A program made the position numbers and the translations under genes. Positions 17,690-26,742 of a stretch of DNA of 64,000 nucleotides are shown here, piece by piece; positions within the stretch are counted from its first letter, which is position 1, and each line of letters begins with the position of its first letter. Source of the stretch: Chloroflexaceae bacterium (GTDB taxonomy: Bacteria > Chloroflexota > Chloroflexia > Chloroflexales > Chloroflexaceae); NCBI GenBank assembly GCA_028282325.1, contig JANQID010000051.1, positions 25,376 through 89,375 on the forward strand, written 5' to 3'. The notes beneath the pieces were generated by a model. That model did no database searches. It saw nothing but the letters and a program-made list of their open reading frames with translations, and was not told where the DNA came from.

Positions 17690-19786
17690 ATGAACAGTAT
17701 TTCTGATTTTGCACCGGCAATCGCCGCCTGTTTCGACTATGACCATACGCTTGATCGCGACAAGCTCATCAAAGCAATTCATGAGTTGTTCGATAAAGAA
17801 AAGCCAATTCCTGATTCACAAGAGATGTTGAGCAAACTTGACGCAAATCTCAACGCACTCACGGGAAAACGTAGGATCGCTCTGATCTACGGCGGGGCGA
17901 CGAAGATCAAGGATTACGTCTTCGAAGCGCCGAAGCTGCCGGAGATTCGCGGGGCGAGCGCGCTGCTGGACTGGGTGAATGAAGTTGAACTTCCCAGGCT
18001 TTGGGACGCCCATAAGCCAAAAGAGTTTGCCGAGAAAGGCATTGTCTACGCCAGCGGCGGCAACATTCTGGCCTTCGCGCCCGCGAGCAAAGGCCAGTCA
18101 CTGGCAACCGACATCGAGCGCTGCTACACCGAACAGACCCTGACTGCCAACAGCGTCGCTGTTTACGAAACTTTTGGTTTGCTAGAGTTGCGTTATGGAC
18201 GCAATCCGCTCAGTTACTGGGTCGAAGAATTCGAAGAGCACTGGAAAAACCCGGAATTGCAGCCGATACTAGCGCAGTACTACTATGGCAACGCCAAAGA
18301 CACACCAGCTGATCGATTTTACCGTCGCAAGGCCTTTGGAGAATTAGTGGCTGTTCTCGCGACGAAATTCAATCGGCGGCGTGACGAGAAGGCATATGCT
18401 GGCGAACCGCGCAACGTGCCGTTCTACCCAATGATCCCATGGGCCGAGAAGTGCGATAGCAGCGATATTCGCCCGGCGGTCTGGAGCGGGACGATCGGCG
18501 ATGAAGCTGCCCCGCGCCAGATGAGCGAGCCGTCGGCCCGCAAGCGTGCGGTTGGCCAGGCAGTGAAAAGAGACGAAGCACGAACGACACGCTGGTTTAG
18601 AGAGGCCTTCAAACATTGGCAGGTGCCGAGCGACCTGCAGTCGTGGGAACAGCAATGGGATCAACATCTTGAGGATGTTCAGGATTCAGCCTATGCTCAA
18701 GAATTTAAGCGATTAACTGCTGCGGGCCATAGCATTAAGCCACCGCAAGATCTGGGGGAGATCGGCCAGGCATCTTCACCTGGGAGGTATGTTGGAATCA
18801 TTTATGCTGATGGTAACAACGTCGGGCGGCTGATCGCCACACAAAAAACACCGCAAGAATACCACGACAACTCGCTTATACTACGTAATGCTGCAAAGAA
18901 TGCGGTGTTCTGCGCATTGGCGAAGCACTTGACACCGAAGCATGTGCGAACCGGTAAGAATCAGGATCGTTGGATGCATCCTTTTGAGATACTCGCCATT
19001 GGCGGCGACGACCTCATCTTGATCGTCCCGGGAGACAAGGCGTTTGATGTTGCCCTGACTATTGGCCTGGAATTCGAGCAGAGACTAGCCGGAGACTTAC
19101 CCGTTCTGCACGATGCGCTGTCTGCGACAGAGTACAAACAACGTTACAGCGCTGGCACCCCTGTTATTCGCGACAACTACACTCCTTCCATCGGCCTCTC
19201 GGCAGGCGTGATTGTTGCCCAGGAGAACACGCCGATCTTCTTTTTGCGTGACCTGGTCGAAGAGTTGCTCAAGAAGGCCAAGAGCCTGGCGAAGCAGAAT
19301 GTCAAGCAGGGATATTTTGGCGGCGCGGTGGATTTTATGGTGCTCAAGTCGATCACCATGGTCACAGATGACATCAAGACCTTCCGCGAGGCCGGTTTGG
19401 GGGATGGTGATGTTCGTAAAGACGAGCCGCTCCGCCGCCTGACGGCGCGCCCATATACCTGGCATGAGTTTGCCGGCCTGCTGGAAACGATCCGGGAGTT
19501 AAAGAAAGCAAACGTACCACGCTCGCAACTCTACCGCATCCGGCGCGTGATGCAGGAAGAGACGCAGCACAGCACGATTGCCAGCACGATGGAATACCTG
19601 TATACACGCGTGCGGATGCGTCGCACACTGGCCGATAAGCTTCAGGAGGTGATCGAACAGAATTGGCGCGCCGGAACGCTAACGAGCAACAACAATCGCC
19701 TCTCGATCCCGCCCTGGCTGCCGCTCGGCAGACAGAGCTGGGAGACGATCTGGCCCGACCTGATCGAGGCGTACGATATGACGTGA
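17690..19786 (+). CDS. cas10: Cas10, type III signalling subunit (no HD domain)
   Basis: 698 residues. Cas10 is the large subunit of type III effectors and makes cyclic oligoadenylates when target RNA is bound. It keeps the active palm: ILAIGGDDLILIV with G438-G439-D440-D441, and a first palm/metal site YADGNNVGRLI with D374. The N-terminal 200 residues show no His-Asp nuclease motif, so no DNase activity is expected, as in type III-D Cas10. The start ATG follows TTGAGGATAGACA. It leads a tightly overlapping operon of RAMP genes. Confidence 0.93.
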   Translation: MNSISDFAPAIAACFDYDHTLDRDKLIKAIHELFDKEKPIPDSQEMLSKLDANLNALTGKRRIALIYGGATKIKDYVFEAPKLPEIRGASALLDWVNEVELPRLWDAHKPKEFAEKGIVYASGGNILAFAPASKGQSLATDIERCYTEQTLTANSVAVYETFGLLELRYGRNPLSYWVEEFEEHWKNPELQPILAQYYYGNAKDTPADRFYRRKAFGELVAVLATKFNRRRDEKAYAGEPRNVPFYPMIPWAEKCDSSDIRPAVWSGTIGDEAAPRQMSEPSARKRAVGQAVKRDEARTTRWFREAFKHWQVPSDLQSWEQQWDQHLEDVQDSAYAQEFKRLTAAGHSIKPPQDLGEIGQASSPGRYVGIIYADGNNVGRLIATQKTPQEYHDNSLILRNAAKNAVFCALAKHLTPKHVRTGKNQDRWMHPFEILAIGGDDLILIVPGDKAFDVALTIGLEFEQRLAGDLPVLHDALSATEYKQRYSAGTPVIRDNYTPSIGLSAGVIVAQENTPIFFLRDLVEELLKKAKSLAKQNVKQGYFGGAVDFMVLKSITMVTDDIKTFREAGLGDGDVRKDEPLRRLTARPYTWHEFAGLLETIRELKKANVPRSQLYRIRRVMQEETQHSTIASTMEYLYTRVRMRRTLADKLQEVIEQNWRAGTLTSNNNRLSIPPWLPLGRQSWETIWPDLIEAYDMT

Positions 19787-19811
19787 CGCCGCTGCTTGAG
19801 GAGAAGGAACA

Positions 19812-20492
19812 ATGACACAGTTGAGCATAAGCCTGACGGTGATCAGCGAGACGGCCCTGAGTGTCGGCGCGGGCGGCAGTGCCGGGACGATTGCCGACAA
19901 GAGTGTTGTGCGCGACGGCTGGGGCCGCCTGGTCATCCCCGGTTCGCAGGTGAAGGGCAAGGCGCGCTGGGCAGCCGAGCAGATCCTGCGTAGCCTGGGT
20001 CGGGATATTCCCGCGCCCTTCGACGAAGCTGCGCGCGTCGAGCAAGACAACCCGGTGCGCGCTATCTTCGGCAGCCCCAACCAACGCTCGCCGCTGTGTT
20101 TCGCCGACCTGGTGGGTGTGGTTGGCCCGGTTGACCAGATTGACAGCCTGCGCGATAACCTGGAGCAGCAGCGCAGCCAAGTGCGCCCATCGGTCTCGAT
20201 CAACCGACGGCGCGGCACCGCCGAGGACGCACGATTGCTCTTCCAGGAGATTGGACTGGAGGGCGCCCGATTCTACGCGGAGGAGGCCATTAGCGGCGCA
20301 ATGGACAATCTAGGACACGTCGCGCTGCTCTGGGCCGCGCTGTGCCTGTCTACTCGCTGGGGTGGGGCAAAGTCGCGTGGATTGGGATGGGCGCGCGTCG
20401 ATGTCACGATGCAATATGATGGCAACATCGTAAAGCATGAACAACTTGAACAGGCACTTCGTGATCTGGCGGCACGAGAAGGGAGTTCCTGA
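19812..20492 (+). CDS. csm3: Cas7/Csm3-like RAMP, backbone subunit
   Basis: 226 residues. Cas7-type backbone protein that holds crRNA; Csm3-type members also cut target RNA. It has SVGAGGSAG, a candidate catalytic Asp29 in ADKSVVRD, the glycine-rich LVIPGSQVKGKARW, the thumb segment VSINRRRGTAED and the C-terminal GGAKSRGLGWARV. Its stop overlaps the csx10 start (TGATG). The ribosome site is GAGAAGGAACA. It is the most canonical of the four Cas7-like proteins here and the most likely RNase. Confidence 0.88.
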   Translation: MTQLSISLTVISETALSVGAGGSAGTIADKSVVRDGWGRLVIPGSQVKGKARWAAEQILRSLGRDIPAPFDEAARVEQDNPVRAIFGSPNQRSPLCFADLVGVVGPVDQIDSLRDNLEQQRSQVRPSVSINRRRGTAEDARLLFQEIGLEGARFYAEEAISGAMDNLGHVALLWAALCLSTRWGGAKSRGLGWARVDVTMQYDGNIVKHEQLEQALRDLAAREGSS

Positions 20493-21739
20493 TGAAACAT
20501 ATCACCATACATATCACTGCCCGCTCGCCACTCACCTTCCCAACCCGCAAGCCGGGAACACAGTTTCGCACAAGCCTGCCTTATGTGCCGGGCACAGCAA
20601 TCTATGGCGCGCTGGGCATGGGACTTGGCGAACAGAATCGTTTTGACCCCGAACTATTCAGTAACATCCGCTGTCACAACGCCTATCCGGCGTACCCCGA
20701 CGATGCGTGGGTGCGTCCGCTGCCAGCGACCGCAATTCAGCCCAAGGGCGCCGAAGTTCACGAGGCGATTGACTCGCTGGTGGCGCGGGTGTGCTGGGAG
20801 CGCCAGCAGCCTGCCGCGCTGATCTATGCGCCGACCGATGATGAAGGACGACCCTGGGAAGCGGCTGGACCGAAGTTTTATACCCTGAAAGGTGGAAAGA
20901 TCGCGACACGCAAGGTGACGCAACGTACACTGACGCGCGTCTCGATCAACCGGCGGCGCGGCACGGCGGAAGATCAGCGTCTCTACTCGCTGCTAGCGAT
21001 CAACGAAGTGACCACCCATAAAGAGGATGACAAGAAGTGGCTTGAGCCGACCCGGTTTCGCGGCAGCCTGGTAATACCCGATAACACGCCTGCCGAGATC
21101 GAGACCGCGCTGCGAGCCATCACGCATGTGGGCGGGCGGCAGACGAGCGGGTTAGGCGCGATTGAACTCGCGCTGTCGGAACAGCCGGCGGGCAACGATA
21201 TATCCGACACATCTATTCAGGAGCGCGTACGCAACCTGACCAGGCGCTTTCAGAAACAGGTTGCGCTCTACACAGACCTTGGGGGTAGCGGGTGGATTGA
21301 TGCGCAGGGCAACGAACAGATGATTGCCGACGAGTCCATCTTCACCGTCAACCTGCTCTCCGACGCGATCTTGCTTGAACACGGCTGGGTTCCCACGAAC
21401 GAGTTGAGCGGGTCGATGTTAGAAGCATATACCCGCAAGGAGGACTACCCCGGTCTGAAAGCGCGCCTGATCCGCGCGTTCACAACAACCAGCATCGTCG
21501 GCGGCTGGAATGTGAGCTGGCAGCGGCCCAAGCCGACTGACGTGGCAGTGAATATGGGCGGTGTGTTCGTGTTCCAGGCCGAGCACCCACTCGAACAAAA
21601 AGATTATGAAGCGCTGGAACGCCTGCAACTCGACGGCATCGGCGAGCGGCGCGCCGAAGGCTATGGGCAGGTGCAGATATGCGATGACTTTCACGTGATG
21701 AAGAGGGAGGAATCCAATGAGCACACTCGATCCGAATAA
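20492..21739 (+). CDS. csx10: Csx10, type III-D RAMP (Cas5-like)
   Basis: 415 residues, the usual Csx10 size. Csx10 is the marker of subtype III-D and takes the Cas5/Csm4 place, capping the 5' end of crRNA next to Cas10. Visible motifs are LPYVPGTAIYGALG (residues 29-42) near the N-terminus, VSINRRRGTAEDQRLYSL in the middle, GGRQTSGLGAIEL, and the C-terminal GIGERRAEGYGQV. It overlaps both neighbours. The assignment is by motif layout and gene order. Confidence 0.85.
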   Translation: MKHITIHITARSPLTFPTRKPGTQFRTSLPYVPGTAIYGALGMGLGEQNRFDPELFSNIRCHNAYPAYPDDAWVRPLPATAIQPKGAEVHEAIDSLVARVCWERQQPAALIYAPTDDEGRPWEAAGPKFYTLKGGKIATRKVTQRTLTRVSINRRRGTAEDQRLYSLLAINEVTTHKEDDKKWLEPTRFRGSLVIPDNTPAEIETALRAITHVGGRQTSGLGAIELALSEQPAGNDISDTSIQERVRNLTRRFQKQVALYTDLGGSGWIDAQGNEQMIADESIFTVNLLSDAILLEHGWVPTNELSGSMLEAYTRKEDYPGLKARLIRAFTTTSIVGGWNVSWQRPKPTDVAVNMGGVFVFQAEHPLEQKDYEALERLQLDGIGERRAEGYGQVQICDDFHVMKREESNEHTRSE

Positions 21740-22226
21740 ACTGCGGCGCGAGCTGTTGTTGGAACGGTCGATCAAGCAGCAGTTCGATGCGTTGGTCGGA
21801 CGGGCGAACACAACGGCCGCGAAACTCAAGTCCAACAACAAAATGGAGGAGAATCAGTTGCGCAACCTGCTCAACGTTGCGATGGAGTCGCGCTCGGTTG
21901 AGGTGGTGATCAACTTTATTCGCTACCAGATTGGGCGAAACGAAAGTGCCTGGCAGAAAGATAAAGACGAATTTGGTCGCACTGTCATCAGAGACATTCG
22001 TACATTCGTTGCTGGATTAGCAGACAACGTGGTTGGGTATCTCAAAGACAGCAGCATTTCCGAAGCTGAAGCCGAGGCTCTGCGTTCTGAAGCCTCCATC
22101 CGGCTGATGCAGCTCTATCTGGGCTATCTCAACCGCGCGTTCTACTACGGTAAGAAAGCAAATGGCTTTGAACATTTGAATGAGATCGCCGGGAACAATG
22201 CGAAGGAGGCCGCCAATGCCAAGTGA
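21717..22226 (+). CDS. cas11: Cas11-like small subunit (Csm2-like, all-helical)
   Basis: 169 residues, predicted all-alpha. The segment ENQLRNLLNVAMESRS with NFIRYQIGRNESAW resembles the Csm2-type small subunit of type III complexes, which lines the target-RNA channel between Cas10 and the backbone. It overlaps csx10 by 23 bases and the next cas7 by 11, so it is firmly part of the operon. Ribosome site GAGGAA. Function is inferred from helical content, that segment and position. Confidence 0.7.
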   Translation: MSTLDPNKLRRELLLERSIKQQFDALVGRANTTAAKLKSNNKMEENQLRNLLNVAMESRSVEVVINFIRYQIGRNESAWQKDKDEFGRTVIRDIRTFVAGLADNVVGYLKDSSISEAEAEALRSEASIRLMQLYLGYLNRAFYYGKKANGFEHLNEIAGNNAKEAANAK

Positions 22227-23082
22227 GCCGATCTACTCATTCTCCACCCTACGCAACCGCCTGGCGGTGCGCGGAAGCCTGGTTGCACTCACGGCGCTGC
22301 GCATTGGGGCGGGCCGCGCTAGCGACGTGACCAGCAACGATCTGCCTGTGCTGCGTGACGCGCTGGGCGCGCCGTTCATTCCCGGCGCATCCCTCAAAGG
22401 CGCGTTCCGCGCGCGCGTTGAGGCGCTGGTGCGATCCGTTGCACCGACTGAGGCACTCGATCTGGAGGAGATCGAAGAGTGGCAGCGCACAACCATTGCG
22501 CAACTGAAGCAGGACGAAGACATTCAAGATGATCGTTCGTTGAGCGCGGCGATCTGGAAACATTCCTCACTCATCGATCTTACCTTCGGCGCACCCTGGA
22601 TCGCCGGGCGGATCTTCTTCAAGGACGCGCTGGTGGATCGCTCGCTCTGGTTCAACCAGTTTGAGACGCGCAACGGTGTGGCGCTCAACCGCGACACCGA
22701 GACGGCTGAGGATCAGCGACTCTACGACTACGAAGTCGTACCGGCGGGGACGCGCTTCGACTTCGAGTTAGTGCTGGAGAACGCCGACGCGTGGCAACTG
22801 GGAATGATCCTGCTTGCACTCAAGCCCTGGGAGCGCGGCGAGGTGCAGATCGGCGGCTTTCGCTCACGCGGGCTGGGATATGTGCAGCTGGTAGGTCCGA
22901 GCGACCACACCGAGCCGGAGATGCGCTACAGCGAGATTACGAGCATTGATGATGTCCTGAGTCTGCTTGCAGATGGTGGCGGCACGCCAGTTGACGCCAC
23001 ACAATCAGCGGCGTGGCGTGCGGCGTTTGTGGCGGCGCTGCGCGATCCCAAAACAGTACGAGAGGAGGCCGCCAGTGCATAA
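22216..23082 (+). CDS. Cas7-like RAMP (second backbone subunit)
   Basis: 288 residues. It has IGAGRASD, a candidate catalytic Asp42 in SNDLPVLRD, PFIPGASLKGAFRARVE, the thumb segment GVALNRDTETAEDQRLYDYE and GGFRSRGLGYVQL. A 50-residue C-terminal tail is extra. In III-D complexes several distinct Cas7 copies replace the repeated Csm3 of III-A. The ATG at 22216 follows AAGGAGG; an upstream in-frame ATG at 22180 would sit deep inside cas11. Confidence 0.85.
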   Translation: MPSEPIYSFSTLRNRLAVRGSLVALTALRIGAGRASDVTSNDLPVLRDALGAPFIPGASLKGAFRARVEALVRSVAPTEALDLEEIEEWQRTTIAQLKQDEDIQDDRSLSAAIWKHSSLIDLTFGAPWIAGRIFFKDALVDRSLWFNQFETRNGVALNRDTETAEDQRLYDYEVVPAGTRFDFELVLENADAWQLGMILLALKPWERGEVQIGGFRSRGLGYVQLVGPSDHTEPEMRYSEITSIDDVLSLLADGGGTPVDATQSAAWRAAFVAALRDPKTVREEAASA

Positions 23083-24130
23083 AGCAACGTTTCTCGAAGG
23101 CACGATCACCTTCACCATCCATCCCGACGGGCCGGTGCTGGTCAAGGCGGGCGAAAGTGGCGGAGCCGATCCGACCCTGCCAGACATGGAGTTCGTGCGC
23201 ACGAAGTTCCGCACCCGGGACGACGACGCGGCGACACATATCCGCGGCGGCGTCTACATCCCCGGCCCGTCCTTGAAAGGTGTTATTCGGGCCCAGTGCG
23301 AGCGGATCTGCCGGTCGCTGGACAGTGAAGAACGGCAGCAGAAGCAGTTGGAGCAGCGCCGCGCATTTGGCGATGACAAGGTCGTGCCCCTGTCTGACAA
23401 TCCGCTCGGCGAAGGGACGCGGTACAAGAAGTTTGATGATATGGCCTACAGTTCAGGACGCGCAATCGAGGCAATGAAGCTGGATGGAAGAGATCGTACA
23501 GCCGTTGCCTACCGCCGCTCATCGTTTGTCAGCCAGATGTTCGGCCACACCAGCCTGGCCGGGCGCATCCGCTTCGCCGACGCGTATGGCGAGGGCGTAA
23601 TCACCGAGGAGCGCAACGGCGTTGCGATCGACCGCGTGTACGGCTCGGTGGCAGTCGGCCCGTTCAACTACGAAACGGTTGTTGCCGGGAGCTTCCCGAC
23701 CCATATCAACTTCAAGAATATCACGCTGGCGCAGCTGGCGCTGCTGGGCTTGGCGCTGCGGGACCTGGCCGACGGTCGGGTCGCCCTGGGTTTCGGCAAG
23801 TCGCGCGGGCTGGGGCGAGTGAAGGTGACTTTTGGCAGTCTGCTGTTGCGCTACCCGGCCTGTGAACTGCAGGACGGCACAGTGAGCCTGCTAAACGGAA
23901 CCAGGGCGTTCCCGGCAACAAAGCTGGCAGGTGTTGGCGCCTTCGTCGCCGACCCGGCCTACAGCTTTCCGGAGAACGACAGCGTTGACCTGCCCACAGA
24001 ACCAGCACTGGCCTACGAGGCTGACCAGGATCGCGGCATCGGCGTGACACTGCGGGCGAACGGCGATGCACACGTCAGAGCGATCTGGAGGGTATGCATG
24101 CCGGCCTGGAAACGGGAGATCGGGCTATGA
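23075..24130 (+). CDS. Cas7-like RAMP (third backbone subunit)
   Basis: 351 residues, starting at GTG 23075 after GAGGAGG and overlapping the previous gene by eight bases. It has GGADPTLPDMEFVRT (Asp32 and Asp37 are candidate catalytic residues), YIPGPSLKGVIRAQCERIC, the thumb NGVAIDRVYGSVAVG and GFGKSRGLGRVKV. A 100-residue C-terminal extension follows the RAMP core. The long open frame upstream (from 22967) lies inside the preceding gene and is rejected. Confidence 0.85.
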   Translation: MHKATFLEGTITFTIHPDGPVLVKAGESGGADPTLPDMEFVRTKFRTRDDDAATHIRGGVYIPGPSLKGVIRAQCERICRSLDSEERQQKQLEQRRAFGDDKVVPLSDNPLGEGTRYKKFDDMAYSSGRAIEAMKLDGRDRTAVAYRRSSFVSQMFGHTSLAGRIRFADAYGEGVITEERNGVAIDRVYGSVAVGPFNYETVVAGSFPTHINFKNITLAQLALLGLALRDLADGRVALGFGKSRGLGRVKVTFGSLLLRYPACELQDGTVSLLNGTRAFPATKLAGVGAFVADPAYSFPENDSVDLPTEPALAYEADQDRGIGVTLRANGDAHVRAIWRVCMPAWKREIGL

Positions 24131-24624
24131 GTAATGGGTACATCTATCGAGTAGCTGACATTACTGCTGACCGACTCCGTGAGATCGTTACTCAGATTGT
24201 TGGCGCGTCAGGATGGACCTTCGGCGGCGCATCGGTGTGGGATTTCGACGCAACGCTTAAAGACGTGCGTCAAAATCTTCGCCTGATTACACCATTTGAT
24301 ACGAACCAAACACTTGATACGCAGGGTGATTTCGGACACGCTTTCTCAACCAAAGCCGAGGTGCGGTGGAAGCGCACTGGGAAAGATAGTTATGATGTGC
24401 TGATCCTAAGCGAGACTGCGCAGACCATTCAAGGAGCCTACGAAGTTCAACCCGAACGGCTGGATAACGCGCAAGGAAAGTTGATCAAAGACCGATGGCA
24501 TACGAATGAACCAGGAGCAAACGTGACGATCATTCAAACGGACAATCGTCCAGGCATCCGCTATGTAACCTATTCCACACCACAGGGGACCGTGCAGTTT
24601 ATGCGCTACAAGGAGGTGAAGTGA
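24127..24624 (+). CDS. csx19: Small type III-D protein, probably Csx19
   Basis: 165 residues with no RAMP glycine-rich loop. Position inside a Csx10-type operon and size both match Csx19 (TIGR03984), a subunit special to III-D. The stretch KAEVRWKRTGKDSYDVLILSE resembles the family's strand-rich core as I remember it, so the name is a probable, not certain, match. It overlaps the upstream gene by ATGA and the downstream one by TGATG. It may be a structural subunit. Confidence 0.55.
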   Translation: MSNGYIYRVADITADRLREIVTQIVGASGWTFGGASVWDFDATLKDVRQNLRLITPFDTNQTLDTQGDFGHAFSTKAEVRWKRTGKDSYDVLILSETAQTIQGAYEVQPERLDNAQGKLIKDRWHTNEPGANVTIIQTDNRPGIRYVTYSTPQGTVQFMRYKEVK

Positions 24625-25595
24625 TGAGCCACGGTGATAGAAATCGCGGTGGTGGGTCGTTTGAGCCGCCCTTGCCGAAACCCTACGAGTTCGTGCCGCT
24701 ACCGCAGCAACGCCCGAAACTGAAGACGCCCGCTGGGCACCAGCACTACCAGCAGTTGAATGGCACGCTGCACGCGGCACTGATCGTCCACTCACCGGTG
24801 CATGTGGCATCGGGTTTGCTCGAGCAGACACAGGACCGGCAGTACCCGATGGTCAAGGCCCATTTCCGGGTTGAAGGTCGGCTGGCCATCCCGGCGACCT
24901 CGCTGAAGGGTTGTATCCGCAGTATCCTGGAGGCTATCTCGCCCTCCGGCGTGGCTATCACACGTGCGCGCCCCGTGCCGCGCGAAGCTGAGTCCTCCTA
25001 TACGCCGAACCAACTCGACGTAGCGCAGCGCATATTCGGCGCGCTGGGCTACCAAGGCCAGGTGCGCTTCAGCGACGCGCTAATCGAGCCGGCGAACGCG
25101 CGGCCGGAGATAACGCCCTCCGTCCAACTCTTCCGCCCACGGTCCGAGTCAGTGGACACCTACTTCGACGGACAGCGCTTGAAGGGTCGCAAGTTCTATA
25201 TGCATGGCAAGCCGGCGCGCGGCAACCTGCCTCTGGAGACATGCCCGGTGCAGAGCCGCTTCAGTTTTCGGGCGGACTTCGCCAACCTGACACGCGGCGA
25301 ACTGGGACTATTGCTGTATGCGCTGGGGTTAGGCCAGCCGAATTTGTGGCCCAAACTTGGCGGCGGCAAGCCGGCCTGCCTGGGCACAGTCGAGGTTGTC
25401 GATGCACGCCTGGAGGTGCTGGATCCGCGTACGGCCTTCACCGACTTCGATGTTACTCCTCAGGCCCAGGATCTCGAACCGCTGTTGGAGGCGGCGAAGA
25501 GCGAGAAACTTCTGCTGGAGGAGCAGGTGCAGCGTCTGGCAGGCGTACTGAAATGGCCGCGCGAGGATCGATCGTGCCCGGATCGGAGTTATTGA
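24624..25595 (+). CDS. Cas7-like RAMP (fourth RAMP, operon end)
   Basis: 323 residues. A Pro-rich N-terminal 45 residues precede a RAMP core with VHVASGLLEQ, RLAIPATSLKGCIRSILE, an internal RIFGALGYQGQVRFSDA and KLGGGKPACLGTVEV; a coiled C-terminal tail follows. The usual Asp between the first strand and the glycine-rich loop is not clear, so it may be a non-catalytic, capping (Csm5-like) subunit. ATG 24624 follows AAGGAGGTGAAGTG. It is the last gene before the REP cluster. Confidence 0.75.
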   Translation: MSHGDRNRGGGSFEPPLPKPYEFVPLPQQRPKLKTPAGHQHYQQLNGTLHAALIVHSPVHVASGLLEQTQDRQYPMVKAHFRVEGRLAIPATSLKGCIRSILEAISPSGVAITRARPVPREAESSYTPNQLDVAQRIFGALGYQGQVRFSDALIEPANARPEITPSVQLFRPRSESVDTYFDGQRLKGRKFYMHGKPARGNLPLETCPVQSRFSFRADFANLTRGELGLLLYALGLGQPNLWPKLGGGKPACLGTVEVVDARLEVLDPRTAFTDFDVTPQAQDLEPLLEAAKSEKLLLEEQVQRLAGVLKWPREDRSCPDRSY

Positions 25596-25607
25596 CATCA
25601 CTGTGAA

Positions 25608-25870
25608 GGTAGTGCCGTCTTCAGGTAATTGAAGACTGTGGACCGCCTAAAGGCGGCACTACGCGAGATCTGAGAGCACCTAGCGCCGTCTGCAGGCGGT
25701 GGTGACGAACAACACGTAGTACCGTCTTTAGGCGGTGGCAGAGCCGTCAGGCGATTAGACTGTGGACCGCCTGAAGGCAGCACCACGCGAGATCGAAGAG
25801 GAGGACCGCCTGAAGGCGGCACTACGCGAGATCTGAGAGCACCTAGCGCCGTCTGCAGGCGGTGGTTCAG
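25608..25870. repeat. Cluster of REP palindromes, including a 53-bp exact duplication
   Basis: Repeated short palindromes of the form ACCGCCTnAAGGCGGCACTAC and CGCCGTCTGCAGGCGGTGGT appear at least six times, in both orientations. A 53-base block is identical at 25651-25703 and 25814-25866. They directly precede a RAYT gene and more copies follow it, which is the classical REP/RAYT arrangement. This is not a CRISPR array: the units are palindromic and irregularly spaced, without uniform spacers. Confidence 0.85.
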
Positions 25871-25874
25871 TTCA

Positions 25875-26519
25875 ATGCCGTTCTACGAGTACCGACAACT
25901 TACCCCTGATGAACAGCGTGCCCTCCTTGAGGAGCGGATCAGGCGAGGTTTGCCCTGGCACCGTCCGCCCCATTTGGAACAGGGAGCCGGGTACTATTTG
26001 TTGACGGCTGCCGTGTACGAACATAAGGCGCTGATTGTCCCTGAAGAACGACGCGACCATTTTCAAGATGCCCTATTATCCGCTTTCAACCAGTCGGAGA
26101 TCGAAGCGGTTGCCTGGGTTGTCCTGCCGAATCATTACCACATTCTTGTCCAACTCACATCTCTACGGAGAGTTGCGCCGATCTTTAACCGTCTGCACGG
26201 GCGAACCTCCCGACAGTGGAATATAGCAGACAACCAGCCGGGCCGGAGAGTCTGGTATCGCTATAGCGACCGCAGCATACGCGATGAAAGACGCTTTTAT
26301 CGCGCGCTCAACTATATTCATACGAACCCGGTGCATCACGGTTATGTTCAGCGCTCCCGCAACTGGCGCTGGTCAAGTCTGGAACGCTATATTGAGACAC
26401 TGGGACTGGAATGGCTTGAGACAACCTGGAGAGGCTATCCTGTCGATGATTTCGGTTCGGGATGGGACGATGATGGAGAAGCGCCGCCTAAAGGAGGCAC
26501 AACAGAGGGTGTCACGTAG
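25875..26519 (+). CDS. REP-associated tyrosine transposase (RAYT, Y1/HUH family)
   Basis: 214 residues. A single-strand HUH transposase related to IS200/IS605 TnpA that moves REP palindromes. It shows the N-terminal GYYLLTAAVYEHK, the HUH motif PNHYHILVQL (His87 and His89), and the C-terminal LNYIHTNPVHHGYV with WRWSSLERY. The C-terminal codons themselves run into a REP-like sequence. REP clusters on both sides (25608-25870 and 26587-26686) support activity or recent activity. It separates the cas operon from the CARF nuclease. Confidence 0.9.
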   Translation: MPFYEYRQLTPDEQRALLEERIRRGLPWHRPPHLEQGAGYYLLTAAVYEHKALIVPEERRDHFQDALLSAFNQSEIEAVAWVVLPNHYHILVQLTSLRRVAPIFNRLHGRTSRQWNIADNQPGRRVWYRYSDRSIRDERRFYRALNYIHTNPVHHGYVQRSRNWRWSSLERYIETLGLEWLETTWRGYPVDDFGSGWDDDGEAPPKGGTTEGVT

Positions 26520-26586
26520 GAACGTCCTCCCAGCACCTGACGACAACACAATGGCGCAGAGCCTGAGCATATATGAGGAGTACTTA

Positions 26587-26686
26587 GTAGCGCCTTCAGG
26601 CGGTCTTCTCCCTTCCCAAAGCCTGGTGACGGCAGATAGTGGAGTGGCTGGGCGGGAGGAGCACCGTAGTAACGCCTTCAGGCGGA
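26587..26686. repeat. REP copies downstream of the RAYT gene
   Basis: GTAGCGCCTTCAGGCGGTC (near 26588-26604) and GTAACGCCTTCAGGCGGAT (near 26669-26687) repeat the GCCTnnAGGC palindrome found upstream of the transposase, preceded by GTAGT as in the other copies. With the upstream cluster they bracket the RAYT gene. Confidence 0.75.
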
Positions 26687-26742
26687 TTCACAGCAGTACA
26701 ACCTATATCATACCTGCCAATACCAAGGGGGATCAAGAATCC

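Noticed and set aside
22967..23074. N-terminal extension of the third Cas7-like gene
   Set aside because: It lies inside the preceding cas7 gene; GTG 23075 has a good ribosome site and the usual short overlap.
25608..25870. Candidate CRISPR array made of GCCTnnAGGC repeats
   Set aside because: The units are palindromic, irregularly spaced and inverted relative to each other, and they flank a RAYT transposase. This is a REP cluster.
26284..26742. Long upstream extension of the membrane protein frame
   Set aside because: It overlaps the RAYT coding sequence in another frame and the REP copies; the ribosome site and family-like start are at 26743.
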